Source: Streptomyces sp. SCSIO 75703 (lineage in GTDB: Bacteria > Actinomycetota > Actinomycetes > Streptomycetales > Streptomycetaceae). From it: 64,000 bases of DNA. The stretch's first letter is position 1. Every line of letters starts with the position of its first letter. Below, in pieces: positions 1 through 8,353 of this stretch. The notes under the pieces are model-generated. The model ran no database searches. It was not told the origin of the DNA and saw nothing but the letters and a program-made list of their open reading frames with translations. The stretch is from assembly GCF_036607905.1 (NCBI RefSeq), contig NZ_CP144555.1, forward strand, positions 310,001 through 374,000. The letters are read 5' to 3'. The position numbers and the translations under genes are program-made.

Positions 1-516
1 GAAGAGCAGGGGGCTGGTGTCGTCCTGCTGGCCGTACGACATGACGCGGCCGAGGACCAGGACGTGGTCGCCGCCGTCGTAGCCGGCCCACGGCGTGCAC
101 TGGAAGTACGCCAGGGAGCCGTTGATCCGGGGGGCGATGTCGTCGCCGACCCACTCGACGACGTGCCCGTCCTGGGGCTTTCCGGCGAAGTGGAGGGCGG
201 TGTCGAGCTGGTCGTCGCCGAGCACGTTGACCGCGAACGGCCGCTCCAGCAGGTACGTCAGGGCCCGCGAGGTCCGCTGCATCGAGACGAGCACCAGCGG
301 CGGGTCGAGGGAGACGGAGGTGAAGGAGTTCACCGTGACGCCGTAGTAGCTGTCGCCGGAGCGGTAGGTGAGCACGACCACGCCGGTGGCGAAGTTGCTC
401 AGCGTGTTGCGGAGCAGGCGCGGGTCGGCGGGCGGGGGGCCGGCGGCGCTCGGCGCGAGGGTCCTCGCGTCGGCCGCCCTCTCGTAGATGTCGGAGTCCC
501 ACATGATGTCGGTCAT
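1..516 (-). CDS. Flavin reductase (HpaC-like), 3' end outside window
   Basis: The 172 visible residues form an FMN-binding flavin reductase-like domain. The N-terminal third carries the family patterns NFATGVVVLTY and GVTVNSFTSVSLDPPLV. Such proteins reduce free FMN or FAD with NAD(P)H and pass it to a partner monooxygenase. The partner here is very likely the HpaB-type oxygenase at 6371-7936 in the same minus-strand operon. The ATG at 516 follows a clear AGGAGG. The gene runs off position 1, so its C-terminal end is not visible. The permease stop lies 86 bp upstream, which fits co-transcription. Confidence 0.85.
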   Translation of the reverse strand, partial: MTDIMWDSDIYERAADARTLAPSAAGPPPADPRLLRNTLSNFATGVVVLTYRSGDSYYGVTVNSFTSVSLDPPLVLVSMQRTSRALTYLLERPFAVNVLGDDQLDTALHFAGKPQDGHVVEWVGDDIAPRINGSLAYFQCTPWAGYDGGDHVLVLGRVMSYGQQDDTSPLLF

Positions 517-602
517 CCGAACCTCCTGTGCGTCGTGGGGTCGGCCCGTGCGGGCCGGGGCGGGGCCGGCGGCCGGTCGCGGGGACGGCCGCCGGCGCGG
601 GG

Positions 603-2066
603 TCAGTGGGCCTCCGCCGCGGCCTCCTCGCCCGCGACGAAGGTGGTGCCGGTGCCCTCGGGGAGCAGGTGGCGCAGCACCGGGTAGAGGGCGACGGCCA
701 GCACGAGGGAGACGAGGAAGCCGAGGGCGAAGACGTCCGTGGCCATGAGGACGATGCCCGCGGCGGCGGAGACGACCAGCGTGGTGACGCCGGCCCAGTT
801 GCACTTCTCCACCCGCTGGGCGGAGCCGTCGTGGACCCGGCGGCGGACCAGGTAGTAGTCGGCGATCATCACGCCGCACATGCCCAGCGTCATGGCGCCG
901 AGGTAGGCGAGGTAGGAGCTGAACTGCTCCAGGATGCCGGCGGCGATCATGCCGAGGGCGACGAGGTTTCCGACGACGACCATCACTGCGCGGCCGGGCT
1001 TCCTCCCGGTGAGCGAGTCGGCCAGGTTGACCAGTGAGAGCGAGCCCGAGTAGGCGTTGATGGCCTGGGCCTTCGCCTGGGCCGCGTAGATGGTCACGAA
1101 GCCCGCCCAGCCGGCGAAGATGACGAAGAAGGCGCCGGTGTTCTGCATGACGTAGTCGCTGCCCGCGGCGTTGGCCGCCTCGGGGCCGAGGCCGGGGTCG
1201 TGCGCCATGAGGTGGCGCACGACCTCCGGCATGCCGCCGATGACCACGAGCGATCCCAGGACGGTCATGACCAGGTTCTGGGTGACCGGTCCGGCGGTGG
1301 CGAGGATCGTCACGTCGCGGCGGGTGCGGCAGTAGCGGGCGAAGTCCGTCGTGACCAGGGCGATGGTGCCCGCCGTGGCGCCCATCACCGAGAACGCGGC
1401 CTCGAAGCGGGGCCAGACGCCGCCGGGGACGACGCCGCCGTAGGTGAAGACGTCCATCGGGCTGGCGCCCTCGATCACGTAGATGTGCACGATCATGTAG
1501 ACCGTGACCAGGAGCGTGACCACGGTGAGGACGCCGGAGGCGCGCAGGGCGAGCTTCAGGCCGAAGATGGCCAGCGCGATCCACAGCAGGGTCATGGCGC
1601 CGTAGAGCAGGACGCGCACCGGCCAGGTGTCCGGCAGGTCCAGCATCAGCAGGGTGCCCTGGTAGAGCAGGGCCGACTCGATGGCCAGGAAGCCGAGGAT
1701 CATGAACGCGAAGATGACCGAGCCGATCGCCGAGCCCGTGTGCCCGAATCCGAAGAAGCGGGAGGTGAGCGTGCTCGACATGCCCGTCTCGAAGGCCATC
1801 CGCCCCAGGGACTTGCCGAGGAGGACGGCGAGTGCCGCGACGAGGGCGCCGACGAGCATGCCCACCGCGAAACCGGCGAGCACCACGGTGAAGCCCGCGA
1901 TGGCGAAGACGACGAGCGCGGTCGCCACGCTGACCGGGCTCAGGGCGAGCTGGTAGCCGCTCTTGCGATCGGCCGCCGGCACGCTGACCAGGGCGTGGTC
2001 CTCCGCCGCCACGGACAGGGCGGAGTCGGTGGAGCCGGCTGCGGGTCTTGTGGTGTGTGTGGTCAC
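603..2066 (-). CDS. NCS1 family nucleobase/allantoin-type permease
   Basis: A 487-residue integral membrane protein with about 12 hydrophobic segments and the layout of the NCS1 (cytosine/purine/uracil/thiamine/allantoin) family. A charged cytosolic N-terminus of about 45 residues precedes the first helix; a helix bearing TTDFARYCR and the TIYAAQAKAQAINAYSGSLSL segment are family-typical. It should import a small N-containing ring compound with a cation. Its place inside a ring-oxygenation operon suggests that it imports the operon's substrate, which would then be a nitrogen heterocycle or similar. Substrate identity cannot be read from sequence. Confidence 0.85.
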   Translation of the reverse strand: MTTHTTRPAAGSTDSALSVAAEDHALVSVPAADRKSGYQLALSPVSVATALVVFAIAGFTVVLAGFAVGMLVGALVAALAVLLGKSLGRMAFETGMSSTLTSRFFGFGHTGSAIGSVIFAFMILGFLAIESALLYQGTLLMLDLPDTWPVRVLLYGAMTLLWIALAIFGLKLALRASGVLTVVTLLVTVYMIVHIYVIEGASPMDVFTYGGVVPGGVWPRFEAAFSVMGATAGTIALVTTDFARYCRTRRDVTILATAGPVTQNLVMTVLGSLVVIGGMPEVVRHLMAHDPGLGPEAANAAGSDYVMQNTGAFFVIFAGWAGFVTIYAAQAKAQAINAYSGSLSLVNLADSLTGRKPGRAVMVVVGNLVALGMIAAGILEQFSSYLAYLGAMTLGMCGVMIADYYLVRRRVHDGSAQRVEKCNWAGVTTLVVSAAAGIVLMATDVFALGFLVSLVLAVALYPVLRHLLPEGTGTTFVAGEEAAAEAH

Positions 2067-2142
2067 GAGGTCCTACCCATGTGAGTTGGGGCGCCCACGG
2101 CCGCCTGCCGGAACAGGACGTGCCTGGTGTCGCTGGGAGCGG

Positions 2143-2544
2143 TCAGTCCGCGCTGCAACCGGCCACCGCGATGGCCTCGATCTCGATGAGGATCTCCGGC
2201 TTCGCGAGCGCGGAGACCTCGACCAGGGAGCACGCCGGGAAGTCGCCGGAGAAGAACTCCTGGCGGGCCTTCCACACGTCGGCGTTGTCACCCATGTCCG
2301 TGACGAAGATCGTCATCTTGACGACGTCGTCCATGACGGCGCCCGCCGCCTCCACCAGGTGCCTGATCTTGCCGAAGACGGTCCGGGCCTGTTCGTAGGC
2401 GGTGTCCCCGAGGACCGACTCGCCGTCCTGGGCGCGGGCGGTCATGCCGGAGATCATGATCAGGTCGTCGACGCGCAGGCAGTTCGACCACATCCGGTCG
2501 GCCGGTTCCCGCACGGCGTCGGAGATGAAACGTTCCTTCTTCAT
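2143..2544 (-). CDS. RidA/YjgF family imine or enamine deaminase
   Basis: A 133-residue single-domain RidA-family protein, normal length. The C-terminal CSLVEVSALAKPEILIEIEA segment carries the family R/K-plus-IEIEA ending, and ISGMTA is the usual central motif. Family members hydrolyse reactive enamines or imines; relatives include 2-aminomuconate deaminases and RutC of pyrimidine breakdown. The start is 13 bp after the ALDH stop, with GAGGAC as ribosome site. Its presence beside an extradiol dioxygenase and an aldehyde dehydrogenase hints that the ring-cleavage product contains an amino or imino group (inference). Confidence 0.85.
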   Translation of the reverse strand: MKKERFISDAVREPADRMWSNCLRVDDLIMISGMTARAQDGESVLGDTAYEQARTVFGKIRHLVEAAGAVMDDVVKMTIFVTDMGDNADVWKARQEFFSGDFPACSLVEVSALAKPEILIEIEAIAVAGCSAD

Positions 2545-2557
2545 GGCTGTGCCGTCC

Positions 2558-4111
2558 TCAGAGGTCGATCCGGTTGTCCCAGGCGGAGGTTCCGCCCCAG
2601 TTCACGCACACGCTCTGGCGGCGCATGAAGCCCTTCCAGGCGTCCGAGCCCGCGGTGCGCCCGCCCCCGGTCTCCTTCTCGCCGCCGAAGGCCGCGCCGA
2701 CGTCGGCGCCGGTCGTGCCCATGTTCACGCGCACGATGCCGCAGTCGCTGCCGCGGGCGGACAGGAAGGTCTCGATGTGGTTCAGGTCGGTGCTGTGCAT
2801 GCCCGAGGCCAGGCCCTGGGCGACACCGTTGTGGATCTCGATGGCCTCGTCCAGGTCCTCGTAGGTGAGGACGGAGACGATCGGGACGAAGGTCTCCGAC
2901 TGGGCGATGGCGAAGTGCGGCCGGACGCCGGTGACGATGGCCGGCTCGACGTACTGTCCGGGCCGGTCGAGCACCTTCCCGCCGTGGACGACGGTGGCGC
3001 CCTCGCGTTCGGCGGCGGCGAGCACCTCGCGGTAGTCCTCGACGGCCTGCCGGTCGATCAGCGGGCCGACGACCGTCGCCGGGTCCCGCGGGTCGCCGAT
3101 GGTGATCTGGTCGAAGGACTTCTTCATCAGCTCGACCAGTTCATCGGCGATGCTGACGTGCGCGATCACCCGGCGGGTGCTCGTGCAGCGCTGGCCGGTC
3201 GTGCCCAGCACGCCGAACGTCAGGGCCTTGGCGGCGAGTTCGAGGTCGGCGGTCTCGTCGACGATGCAGCCGTTGTTGCCCGAGCACTCGAGCTGGTAGC
3301 GGCGGCCGAGCGTCGAGCCCACGACCTCCGCGACCTTGCGGCCCACCGTCGTGGAGCCGGTGAAGGAGATCATGGCGACCCGGGTGTCGGCCACCAGCCG
3401 GCCGGCGTCGGCGTCCTCGGGGACGAAGAGCGAGAAGACGCCCTCACAGCCCAGCTCCGCCGCCGCCCGGTTGACCAGCTTCTGCACGGCGATCGCGGTG
3501 AGCGGCACCTTGGGGCTCGGCTTCCAGATCACCGTGTTGCCGGCGATCGCGGACAGGAAGCCGTTCTGCGCCCACACGGCGGCCGGGAAGTTGTACGCGC
3601 TGATCAGCCCGACCACGCCCAGCGGCAGCCACTGGTCGTACATGCGGTGCTCGGCGCGCTGCGACTGCTGCGTGTAGCCGTACAGCATCCGCGCCTGGCC
3701 GGCCGCGAGGGTCGCCATGTCGACGGCCTCGCGCAGTTCGCCCTTGGCCTCCATCGTCGACTTGCCGGTGTCGAGGCAGACGACGGCGGCGAGGGCGTCG
3801 AGGTTCTCCTCGAGCAACTGGCCGATGCGGCGCACGAATTCGCCGCGCCGGGGCGGCGGGACCATCCGCCACTCGCGCTGCGTCCGCACGGCGGCGGCGA
3901 CCAGCGCCTCGTAGTCGTCGGCGTTCGAGGCGGCGACGCGGCCGACCAGCTCGCCGTCGGCGGGGCAGTACGCCTCGATGACCGGGCGGCCCTCGGTGCG
4001 GCCCCAGCCGAGGGCGTCCGCGTAGGTGCCGGAGTGCACCTCGTGCAGGCCGAAGGCGGCGAGCGCCGCGTCGGTGTCGAACAGCTTGGTGGTGGTCTGG
4101 GTCATCTTCAC
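2558..4111 (-). CDS. Aldehyde dehydrogenase (ALDH7-like)
   Basis: A 517-residue NAD(P)-dependent aldehyde dehydrogenase of usual length. The catalytic Cys is C309 in GQRCTSTRR and the general base E275 lies in ECSGNNG; FTGSTTVGRKV gives the cofactor-binding segment. Overall resemblance is to the ALDH7 (aminoadipate-semialdehyde dehydrogenase) branch, which normally has ELGGNN, so the CS replacement is slightly unusual. In this operon it probably oxidises the semialdehyde made by ring cleavage to the acid. It sits between the cupin gene and ridA, 13 bp from the latter. Confidence 0.9.
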   Translation of the reverse strand: MKMTQTTTKLFDTDAALAAFGLHEVHSGTYADALGWGRTEGRPVIEAYCPADGELVGRVAASNADDYEALVAAAVRTQREWRMVPPPRRGEFVRRIGQLLEENLDALAAVVCLDTGKSTMEAKGELREAVDMATLAAGQARMLYGYTQQSQRAEHRMYDQWLPLGVVGLISAYNFPAAVWAQNGFLSAIAGNTVIWKPSPKVPLTAIAVQKLVNRAAAELGCEGVFSLFVPEDADAGRLVADTRVAMISFTGSTTVGRKVAEVVGSTLGRRYQLECSGNNGCIVDETADLELAAKALTFGVLGTTGQRCTSTRRVIAHVSIADELVELMKKSFDQITIGDPRDPATVVGPLIDRQAVEDYREVLAAAEREGATVVHGGKVLDRPGQYVEPAIVTGVRPHFAIAQSETFVPIVSVLTYEDLDEAIEIHNGVAQGLASGMHSTDLNHIETFLSARGSDCGIVRVNMGTTGADVGAAFGGEKETGGGRTAGSDAWKGFMRRQSVCVNWGGTSAWDNRIDL

Positions 4112-4162
4112 TCCCCAACGGCAGGGTGCAGGAGGCGGGTTCGGGCGGGGCGGACGGGCGCC

Positions 4163-4585
4163 TCACTCCTTCGCAAGGAAGTCCCCGATCGTCTCGTCGG
4201 TGTGGTACTCGGGCTTCTCGTAGTAGTGCGGGCCGTCGTAGATCTCGATCAGCACGCTGCGCTCGTGGGCCAGGGTCGGGCCGTGCGGGTGGTCCTTCGG
4301 GTTCATGTAGAAGGAGCCGGGGCGCAGCCGCAGGCCGGAGTCGGTGTACTCGTAGTCGCCTTCGAGGCAGTACATGAACTGGTTCGAGGCGTGGGTGTGC
4401 TTGGTGGGGATGGTGCCGCCCTTCTCGTACTCCAGGAGGGCGATGCTGGCGCCGGTCTCGGGGTTCTTGTGCAGGAAGTACTGGCGGAACCCGTAGTCCG
4501 GGTAGTCGATCCACTCCTCTTCCCTGAGGTCGGTGGCGTGGATCAGGAGTTCGAGCGACTTCAGCGCCGCGGGGTCGACGGTCAT
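4163..4585 (-). CDS. Small single-domain cupin protein
   Basis: A 140-residue cupin. Motif 1 is THTHASNQFMYCLEGDYEY (HxH followed by E in the usual spacing) and motif 2 contains NPKDHPHGP, so a mononuclear metal site is expected. It resembles the small ChrR/dihydroxyacetophenone-dioxygenase-like cupins. The ATG at 4585 was chosen because GGAAGGAAG lies just upstream and it is 4 bp from the preceding stop; a longer reading into the upstream gene is not supported. Role unknown: a second dioxygenase, an isomerase or a decarboxylase of the pathway are all possible. Confidence 0.75.
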   Translation of the reverse strand: MTVDPAALKSLELLIHATDLREEEWIDYPDYGFRQYFLHKNPETGASIALLEYEKGGTIPTKHTHASNQFMYCLEGDYEYTDSGLRLRPGSFYMNPKDHPHGPTLAHERSVLIEIYDGPHYYEKPEYHTDETIGDFLAKE

Positions 4586-4589
4586 GTGT

Positions 4590-5342
4590 TCACTTCCTTC
4601 CGGGGCGGCCTCGGGCCACCCACTGGTCGTATTCCTGCCGGCTCTCGGGGGTGGCGGGGAACAGTCCGAACAGGGACCGGCCCCGCCCGATCTCCAGCGC
4701 GGCGAACTCCTCGTACGCGGCGGCGTCGGCCGCCTCCTCGGCCACCTCGGCGGCGAGTTCGCGGGGGATGACGACGACGCCGTCCCCGTCGCCGAGCAGG
4801 ACGTCACCGGGGTACACGGCGACGCCGCCGCAGCCCACGGGCTCGTCGAGGGCGACCGGGTGCAGGGCGACGGGCGTCGCCGTGGGCGCGTTGCCGCGGT
4901 GGTAGCAGGGCAGGCCGGTCGCCCTGATCGCCTCCGCGTCGCGGTAGCCGCCGTCGGTGACGACACCGGCGACGCCGCGGTGGCGCAGCCGGGCAGCCAT
5001 CAGGTCGCCCATGGAGGCGGCGGCCGTGGAGCCGAAGGCGTCGATCACGAGGACCGCGCCGGGCGGGCACTCCTCGATCGCGCGCCGGTGGAGGTTCTCG
5101 CTGCTCGCGTATCCCGCGAGGGTGTCGACGTCCTCGCGGGCCGGGATGAACCGCAGGGTGCGGGCGGGCCCGGCCATCGGCGGGGCGCCGGCCGCGAGCG
5201 GCCCGACGCCGGCCATGACGGTGTGGCGCAGTCCGCGCCGGAGCAGCATGTTGGCGACGGTGGCCGAGCCGGCCCGGGTCAGTCGCTCCCGGACCCGCTC
5301 GGGCAGGGCGTCGTCGGGGAGGGTGGCGGGGGTGGCGGTCAT
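4590..5342 (-). CDS. RraA-like 4-hydroxy-4-methyl-2-oxoglutarate aldolase family protein
   Basis: About 250 residues with the RraA/HMG-aldolase fold signature: the phosphate/metal-binding stretch ASMGDLMAARLRHRGVAG followed by VTDGGYRDAEAI and the GDVLLGDGDGVVVIP segment. Catalytic members cleave 4-hydroxy-2-oxo acids to pyruvate, a fitting last step after meta cleavage. The ATG at 5342 overlaps the upstream stop as ATGA, so translation is coupled; the longer reading starting 11 codons earlier lacks this logic. No separate hydratase gene is visible, so the route into this step is not explained. Confidence 0.8.
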   Translation of the reverse strand: MTATPATLPDDALPERVRERLTRAGSATVANMLLRRGLRHTVMAGVGPLAAGAPPMAGPARTLRFIPAREDVDTLAGYASSENLHRRAIEECPPGAVLVIDAFGSTAAASMGDLMAARLRHRGVAGVVTDGGYRDAEAIRATGLPCYHRGNAPTATPVALHPVALDEPVGCGGVAVYPGDVLLGDGDGVVVIPRELAAEVAEEAADAAAYEEFAALEIGRGRSLFGLFPATPESRQEYDQWVARGRPGRK

Positions 5343-6274
5343 CGGAAGAACTCCAGGGGCGGCCGGTTCCCCCACTGGGTGGTGTCACTGGCGGTGCCGT
5401 TGAACTTGGTGGGGCGGTGACGGTGGTCGACGACGTCGCCGTCGGTGTAGTGCTCGATGCGGAAGCCGAAGGGGTCCTTCCAGTAGTCGAAGATCTGGCT
5501 GCCGAGCAGGTGGCGGCCGACCCCGACGTCGAGGGAGTAGCCCCGGCCCACGAGGTAGTCGTGCGAGGACATGACGGCGTCCATGTCGGTGACCTCGAAG
5601 GCGCTGTGGTGGACGCCGGCCCAGTCGGACTGCAGGACGAGCATGAAGTGGTGGTCCACGAGCCGTTCGCCCAGGTCGAGGCGGACGAAGGTGCCGACGA
5701 CCGGCCCCTCCTCGCCCGGCGGGACGAAGTAGTCCGAGGGGAGGAAGTTGAAGCGCTCGGTGAGCCAGGCCATGGTCGCGTCGTGGTCGCGCACGTGGAG
5801 CACGAAGTGGCCCAGGCGGGCGACGGTGCAGGGGGCGACCGGCTGGCGCACGGGGGTGTTGACCCGGTTCTTGTCGCGGAGGTTGTTCATGACGAACGGT
5901 TCGCGGTCCGCGAGGGGCTCCACCCGGCGCCGGCCGTGGATCGCCCGGATCTCGACGCCGTCGGGCGTGTGCATCACGACCTCGTGGCCACCGCCCGGTT
6001 CGGTCGACGCGCGGACCGGCGAGGAGCCGGGCAGCGCGGCGAGTTCGACCAGGTCGGCGTGGTCGGCGACCTCGATGGCGGCGCCGGCGAAGCGCTGCCG
6101 GGCGGCCTTGCGGGTGACGTGGATGTGGTGCTGGGTGCCGGTCCCCCGCATGTACAGGGTCCGGTCGTCGCTCCCTTCGGCGCGCACCATGCCGAAGGCG
6201 GTGAGGAACTCCTCCATCACCGTGAGGTCCGGTGCTTCGTAGGTGACGTGGGCAGCGTCGATCGCCGTGGCCAC
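5339..6274 (-). CDS. Extradiol ring-cleavage dioxygenase, two-domain VOC family
   Basis: A 311-residue type I extradiol dioxygenase with two vicinal-oxygen-chelate modules. The second module holds the metal triad: H156 (LGHFVLHV), H222 or H223 (VHHSAFEV) and E274 (FRIEHYTDGD). This class cleaves catechol-like rings next to the diol (meta cleavage) using Fe(II). It lies 96 bp after the HpaB-type monooxygenase, the enzyme expected to make the ortho-diol or aminophenol, and is translationally coupled to the aldolase gene. Ring substrate not assigned. Confidence 0.85.
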   Translation of the reverse strand: MATAIDAAHVTYEAPDLTVMEEFLTAFGMVRAEGSDDRTLYMRGTGTQHHIHVTRKAARQRFAGAAIEVADHADLVELAALPGSSPVRASTEPGGGHEVVMHTPDGVEIRAIHGRRRVEPLADREPFVMNNLRDKNRVNTPVRQPVAPCTVARLGHFVLHVRDHDATMAWLTERFNFLPSDYFVPPGEEGPVVGTFVRLDLGERLVDHHFMLVLQSDWAGVHHSAFEVTDMDAVMSSHDYLVGRGYSLDVGVGRHLLGSQIFDYWKDPFGFRIEHYTDGDVVDHRHRPTKFNGTASDTTQWGNRPPLEFFR

Positions 6275-6370
6275 GGGTCCTCCTCGACTGGGGTGAGAGC
6301 ACGGCGGCGTGCGCGGAGGGCGCCGCCGGGCGAGGGGGGCGGCTCCCCGTCGAGGGGGAGCCGCGGACGG

Positions 6371-7936
6371 TCAGCGCTTGAGGATGCTGACGTCGTCGGG
6401 GCCGCGCAGGTCGGGCACGGTCCAGCCGTCCAGGTCGTACTCGTCCATGGCGCTCTGGGCGAAGTCCCGGCAGAAGTCGAGCAGGCCGCTGCCGCGGGCG
6501 CCGAACAGGTTGGTCTGGCGCGTCACGTCGTTGCTGCCGATGTAGTTGATCTCGTACAGCTCGTGGCGGGCGCCGAACTCGGTGCCGATGGAGTCCCACA
6601 GCATCTTCATGACCTTGACCCGCTCCTCGGCGTCGATGCCGCCGGTGCCGCGCAGGTAGGTGTCCAGGTAGCCCCGGATCTCTTCGGTCTTGAAGTCGTT
6701 GGCGTGGGAGTTGAGGTAGATCAGGCCGCTCGCCACGACCTGCTCGATGATGTTCTTGATCTTCGGCATGGCGAGCTGGTTCATGACACGGTAGGCGCCG
6801 GCGAACTGCGGGTCGGGCTGGATCATGCCGCCCCTCCACGGCACGGCGCTCTTGGCCATCGCGTCGGACAGGGCCCAGAAGGTGTTGCGCCAGGCGATGA
6901 CCTCGCCGAGCTGGGACATCACGCCGTGGAACTGTCCGGCGCCGGTGACGTCGAGGGCGCGGGAGAGCATGCCCACGAGGAAGTCCATCTTGACGGCGAA
7001 CCGGGTGCAGCCGTGCAGGGACGCGCGCTCCAGGTAGCCGGAGTGGATGTTGTACTTGTTGGCCTGCTCCAGGTCGTTGTGGATGAACACGTTCTCCCAG
7101 GGGACGAACACGTCGTCCAGGACGAGGATGGCGTCGTTCTCGTCGAGCCTGCTGGAGAGCGGGTAGTCGAAGGGGCTGCCCAGGACGGCCGCGCGGTACT
7201 CGTTGGAGGTGCGGCAGAGCAGCTTCACGCCCGGGGCGTTGGTGGGCGTGATGAAGACCGGGGAGAAGGCCGGGTCCTGTACGGCGACCTGGCCGACGTG
7301 GCCGACGAAGGTGTGGTGGGTGAGGGCGGACCCGGTGGCCACCACCTTGGCGCCGGTGACGTGGATGCCGGCGTCGGTCTCCTTGGTGACCCGGATGAAC
7401 ACGTCCTTGCCCGCGTCCGCGCCGAGGCCGCGGTCGACCGGCGGGTTCATGATGGCGTGGTTGATGTACCAGGTCTTCTCCTGCGCCTTGCGGTACCAGG
7501 CGCGGGCGTTGTCCTCGAAGCCGCGGTAGAACCCGGCGTTGGCGCCGAGGGTGCCGAGGAAGCAGCCCTTGTAGTCGGGCGAGCGGCCCATCCAGCCCCA
7601 GGTGATGCGCTGCCATTCGGCGATGGCGTCCCGGGAGGCCACCTGCTCCTCGACGGTCTGCGGCGCCTGGTAGAAGCGGTGGGTGAAGCCTCCCCACTCG
7701 GTGGGGGCGGTGAGGACGTCCTTGCGCGCGGGGTCGTGCAGGGCGTCGTACATGCGGGCGATCATGCGGGCGGAGTTGCGGAACGCCGGGTGTTCGGCGA
7801 CGTTCTCCACCCGCTCCCCGTAGATCCAGATCTCCCGGCCGTCGTCGAGGCTTTCGAGATATTCCTCTCCGGTGAAAGGGAGATGGTCACGTCCGACAGG
7901 ACTCCGTGCCGGCTGGTTCGCGCTTTCCGCCGTCAT
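6371..7936 (-). CDS. HpaB-family flavin-dependent aromatic monooxygenase
   Basis: A 521-residue reduced-flavin monooxygenase of the 4-hydroxyphenylacetate 3-hydroxylase (HpaB) superfamily, full length. Family landmarks include the acyl-CoA-dehydrogenase-like core, the segment HHTFVGHVGQ, DDVFVPWENVFIH before the middle helix bundle, and the C-terminal INYIGSNDVTRQTNLFG. These enzymes add oxygen ortho to a phenolic group using FADH2 from a separate reductase, here the gene at 1-516. It is the first gene of the operon; upstream lie operator-like dyads at 7963-7978 and 8240-8255. HpaB itself is not proved: related enzymes accept chlorophenols, pyrroles or aminophenols. Confidence 0.85.
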   Translation of the reverse strand: MTAESANQPARSPVGRDHLPFTGEEYLESLDDGREIWIYGERVENVAEHPAFRNSARMIARMYDALHDPARKDVLTAPTEWGGFTHRFYQAPQTVEEQVASRDAIAEWQRITWGWMGRSPDYKGCFLGTLGANAGFYRGFEDNARAWYRKAQEKTWYINHAIMNPPVDRGLGADAGKDVFIRVTKETDAGIHVTGAKVVATGSALTHHTFVGHVGQVAVQDPAFSPVFITPTNAPGVKLLCRTSNEYRAAVLGSPFDYPLSSRLDENDAILVLDDVFVPWENVFIHNDLEQANKYNIHSGYLERASLHGCTRFAVKMDFLVGMLSRALDVTGAGQFHGVMSQLGEVIAWRNTFWALSDAMAKSAVPWRGGMIQPDPQFAGAYRVMNQLAMPKIKNIIEQVVASGLIYLNSHANDFKTEEIRGYLDTYLRGTGGIDAEERVKVMKMLWDSIGTEFGARHELYEINYIGSNDVTRQTNLFGARGSGLLDFCRDFAQSAMDEYDLDGWTVPDLRGPDDVSILKR

Positions 7937-7962
7937 TGTCCGGCCCTTCCTCGTCGTTCACG

Positions 7963-7978
7963 GAACCGGTTCGGTTCA
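7963..7978 (-). promoter_or_regulatory. Dyad plus half-site just upstream of the monooxygenase gene
   Basis: GAACCGGTTC (7963-7972) is a perfect palindrome and is followed by another GGTTC half (7974-7978). It lies about 27-42 bp before the ATG at 7936, inside the presumed leader or promoter, a position suited to a repressor or activator site. No protein is assigned. Confidence 0.35.
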
Positions 7979-8239
7979 TCGTTTCGCCACAGTGAGAACG
8001 CGGGCAGCCGTGGCGGGGGAACATTCCCTCTTCGGCCCGGGGCTGCCGGCGTCGTCGAATTGCCGGGAAGACTTGCACGGTGGAAGGGCGCGGGCAATAG
8101 AGGGCGGAAGTCCGCGAGGGCCGCCGGATGGGGGTGCCGTCCGGCGGCCCCACGGCGGGGGCGGGAACCTCGAACTACCGCTGACCAGCGGTTTTAGGGG
8201 CCTGCGCAGGAATCGGGCCCGCCCGCCGAAACGAGCGAA

Positions 8240-8255
8240 TGTGATGCGCATCACA
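8240..8255. promoter_or_regulatory. 16-bp perfect palindrome upstream of the catabolic operon
   Basis: TGTGATGCGCATCACA is a perfect inverted repeat about 300 bp upstream of the first catabolic gene and 99 bp beyond the LysR stop. It resembles GTG-N6-GNCAC type Crp sites of Streptomyces only approximately, and could equally be a GntR-type operator. The even spacing does not match the canonical T-N11-A LysR box. Confidence 0.5.
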
Positions 8256-8353
8256 GGAAATGGCGGGGCTTTACGAGGCGGAAAGATCGATGTCGCATCG
8301 CCTTTCCATATGTGCGGCAGGAGAGGGGTGCATAGTTCCCGGTATGGCCGCCG

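Noticed and set aside
2402..4771. 789-codon plus-strand open frame
   Set aside because: It is antisense to the ALDH, RidA and cupin genes, which have clear family motifs; the antisense text is Gly/Arg/Val-rich without domains and is a product of high GC.
5417..8197. 926-codon plus-strand open frame
   Set aside because: Shadow of the VOC dioxygenase and HpaB genes on the opposite strand; no recognisable motif.
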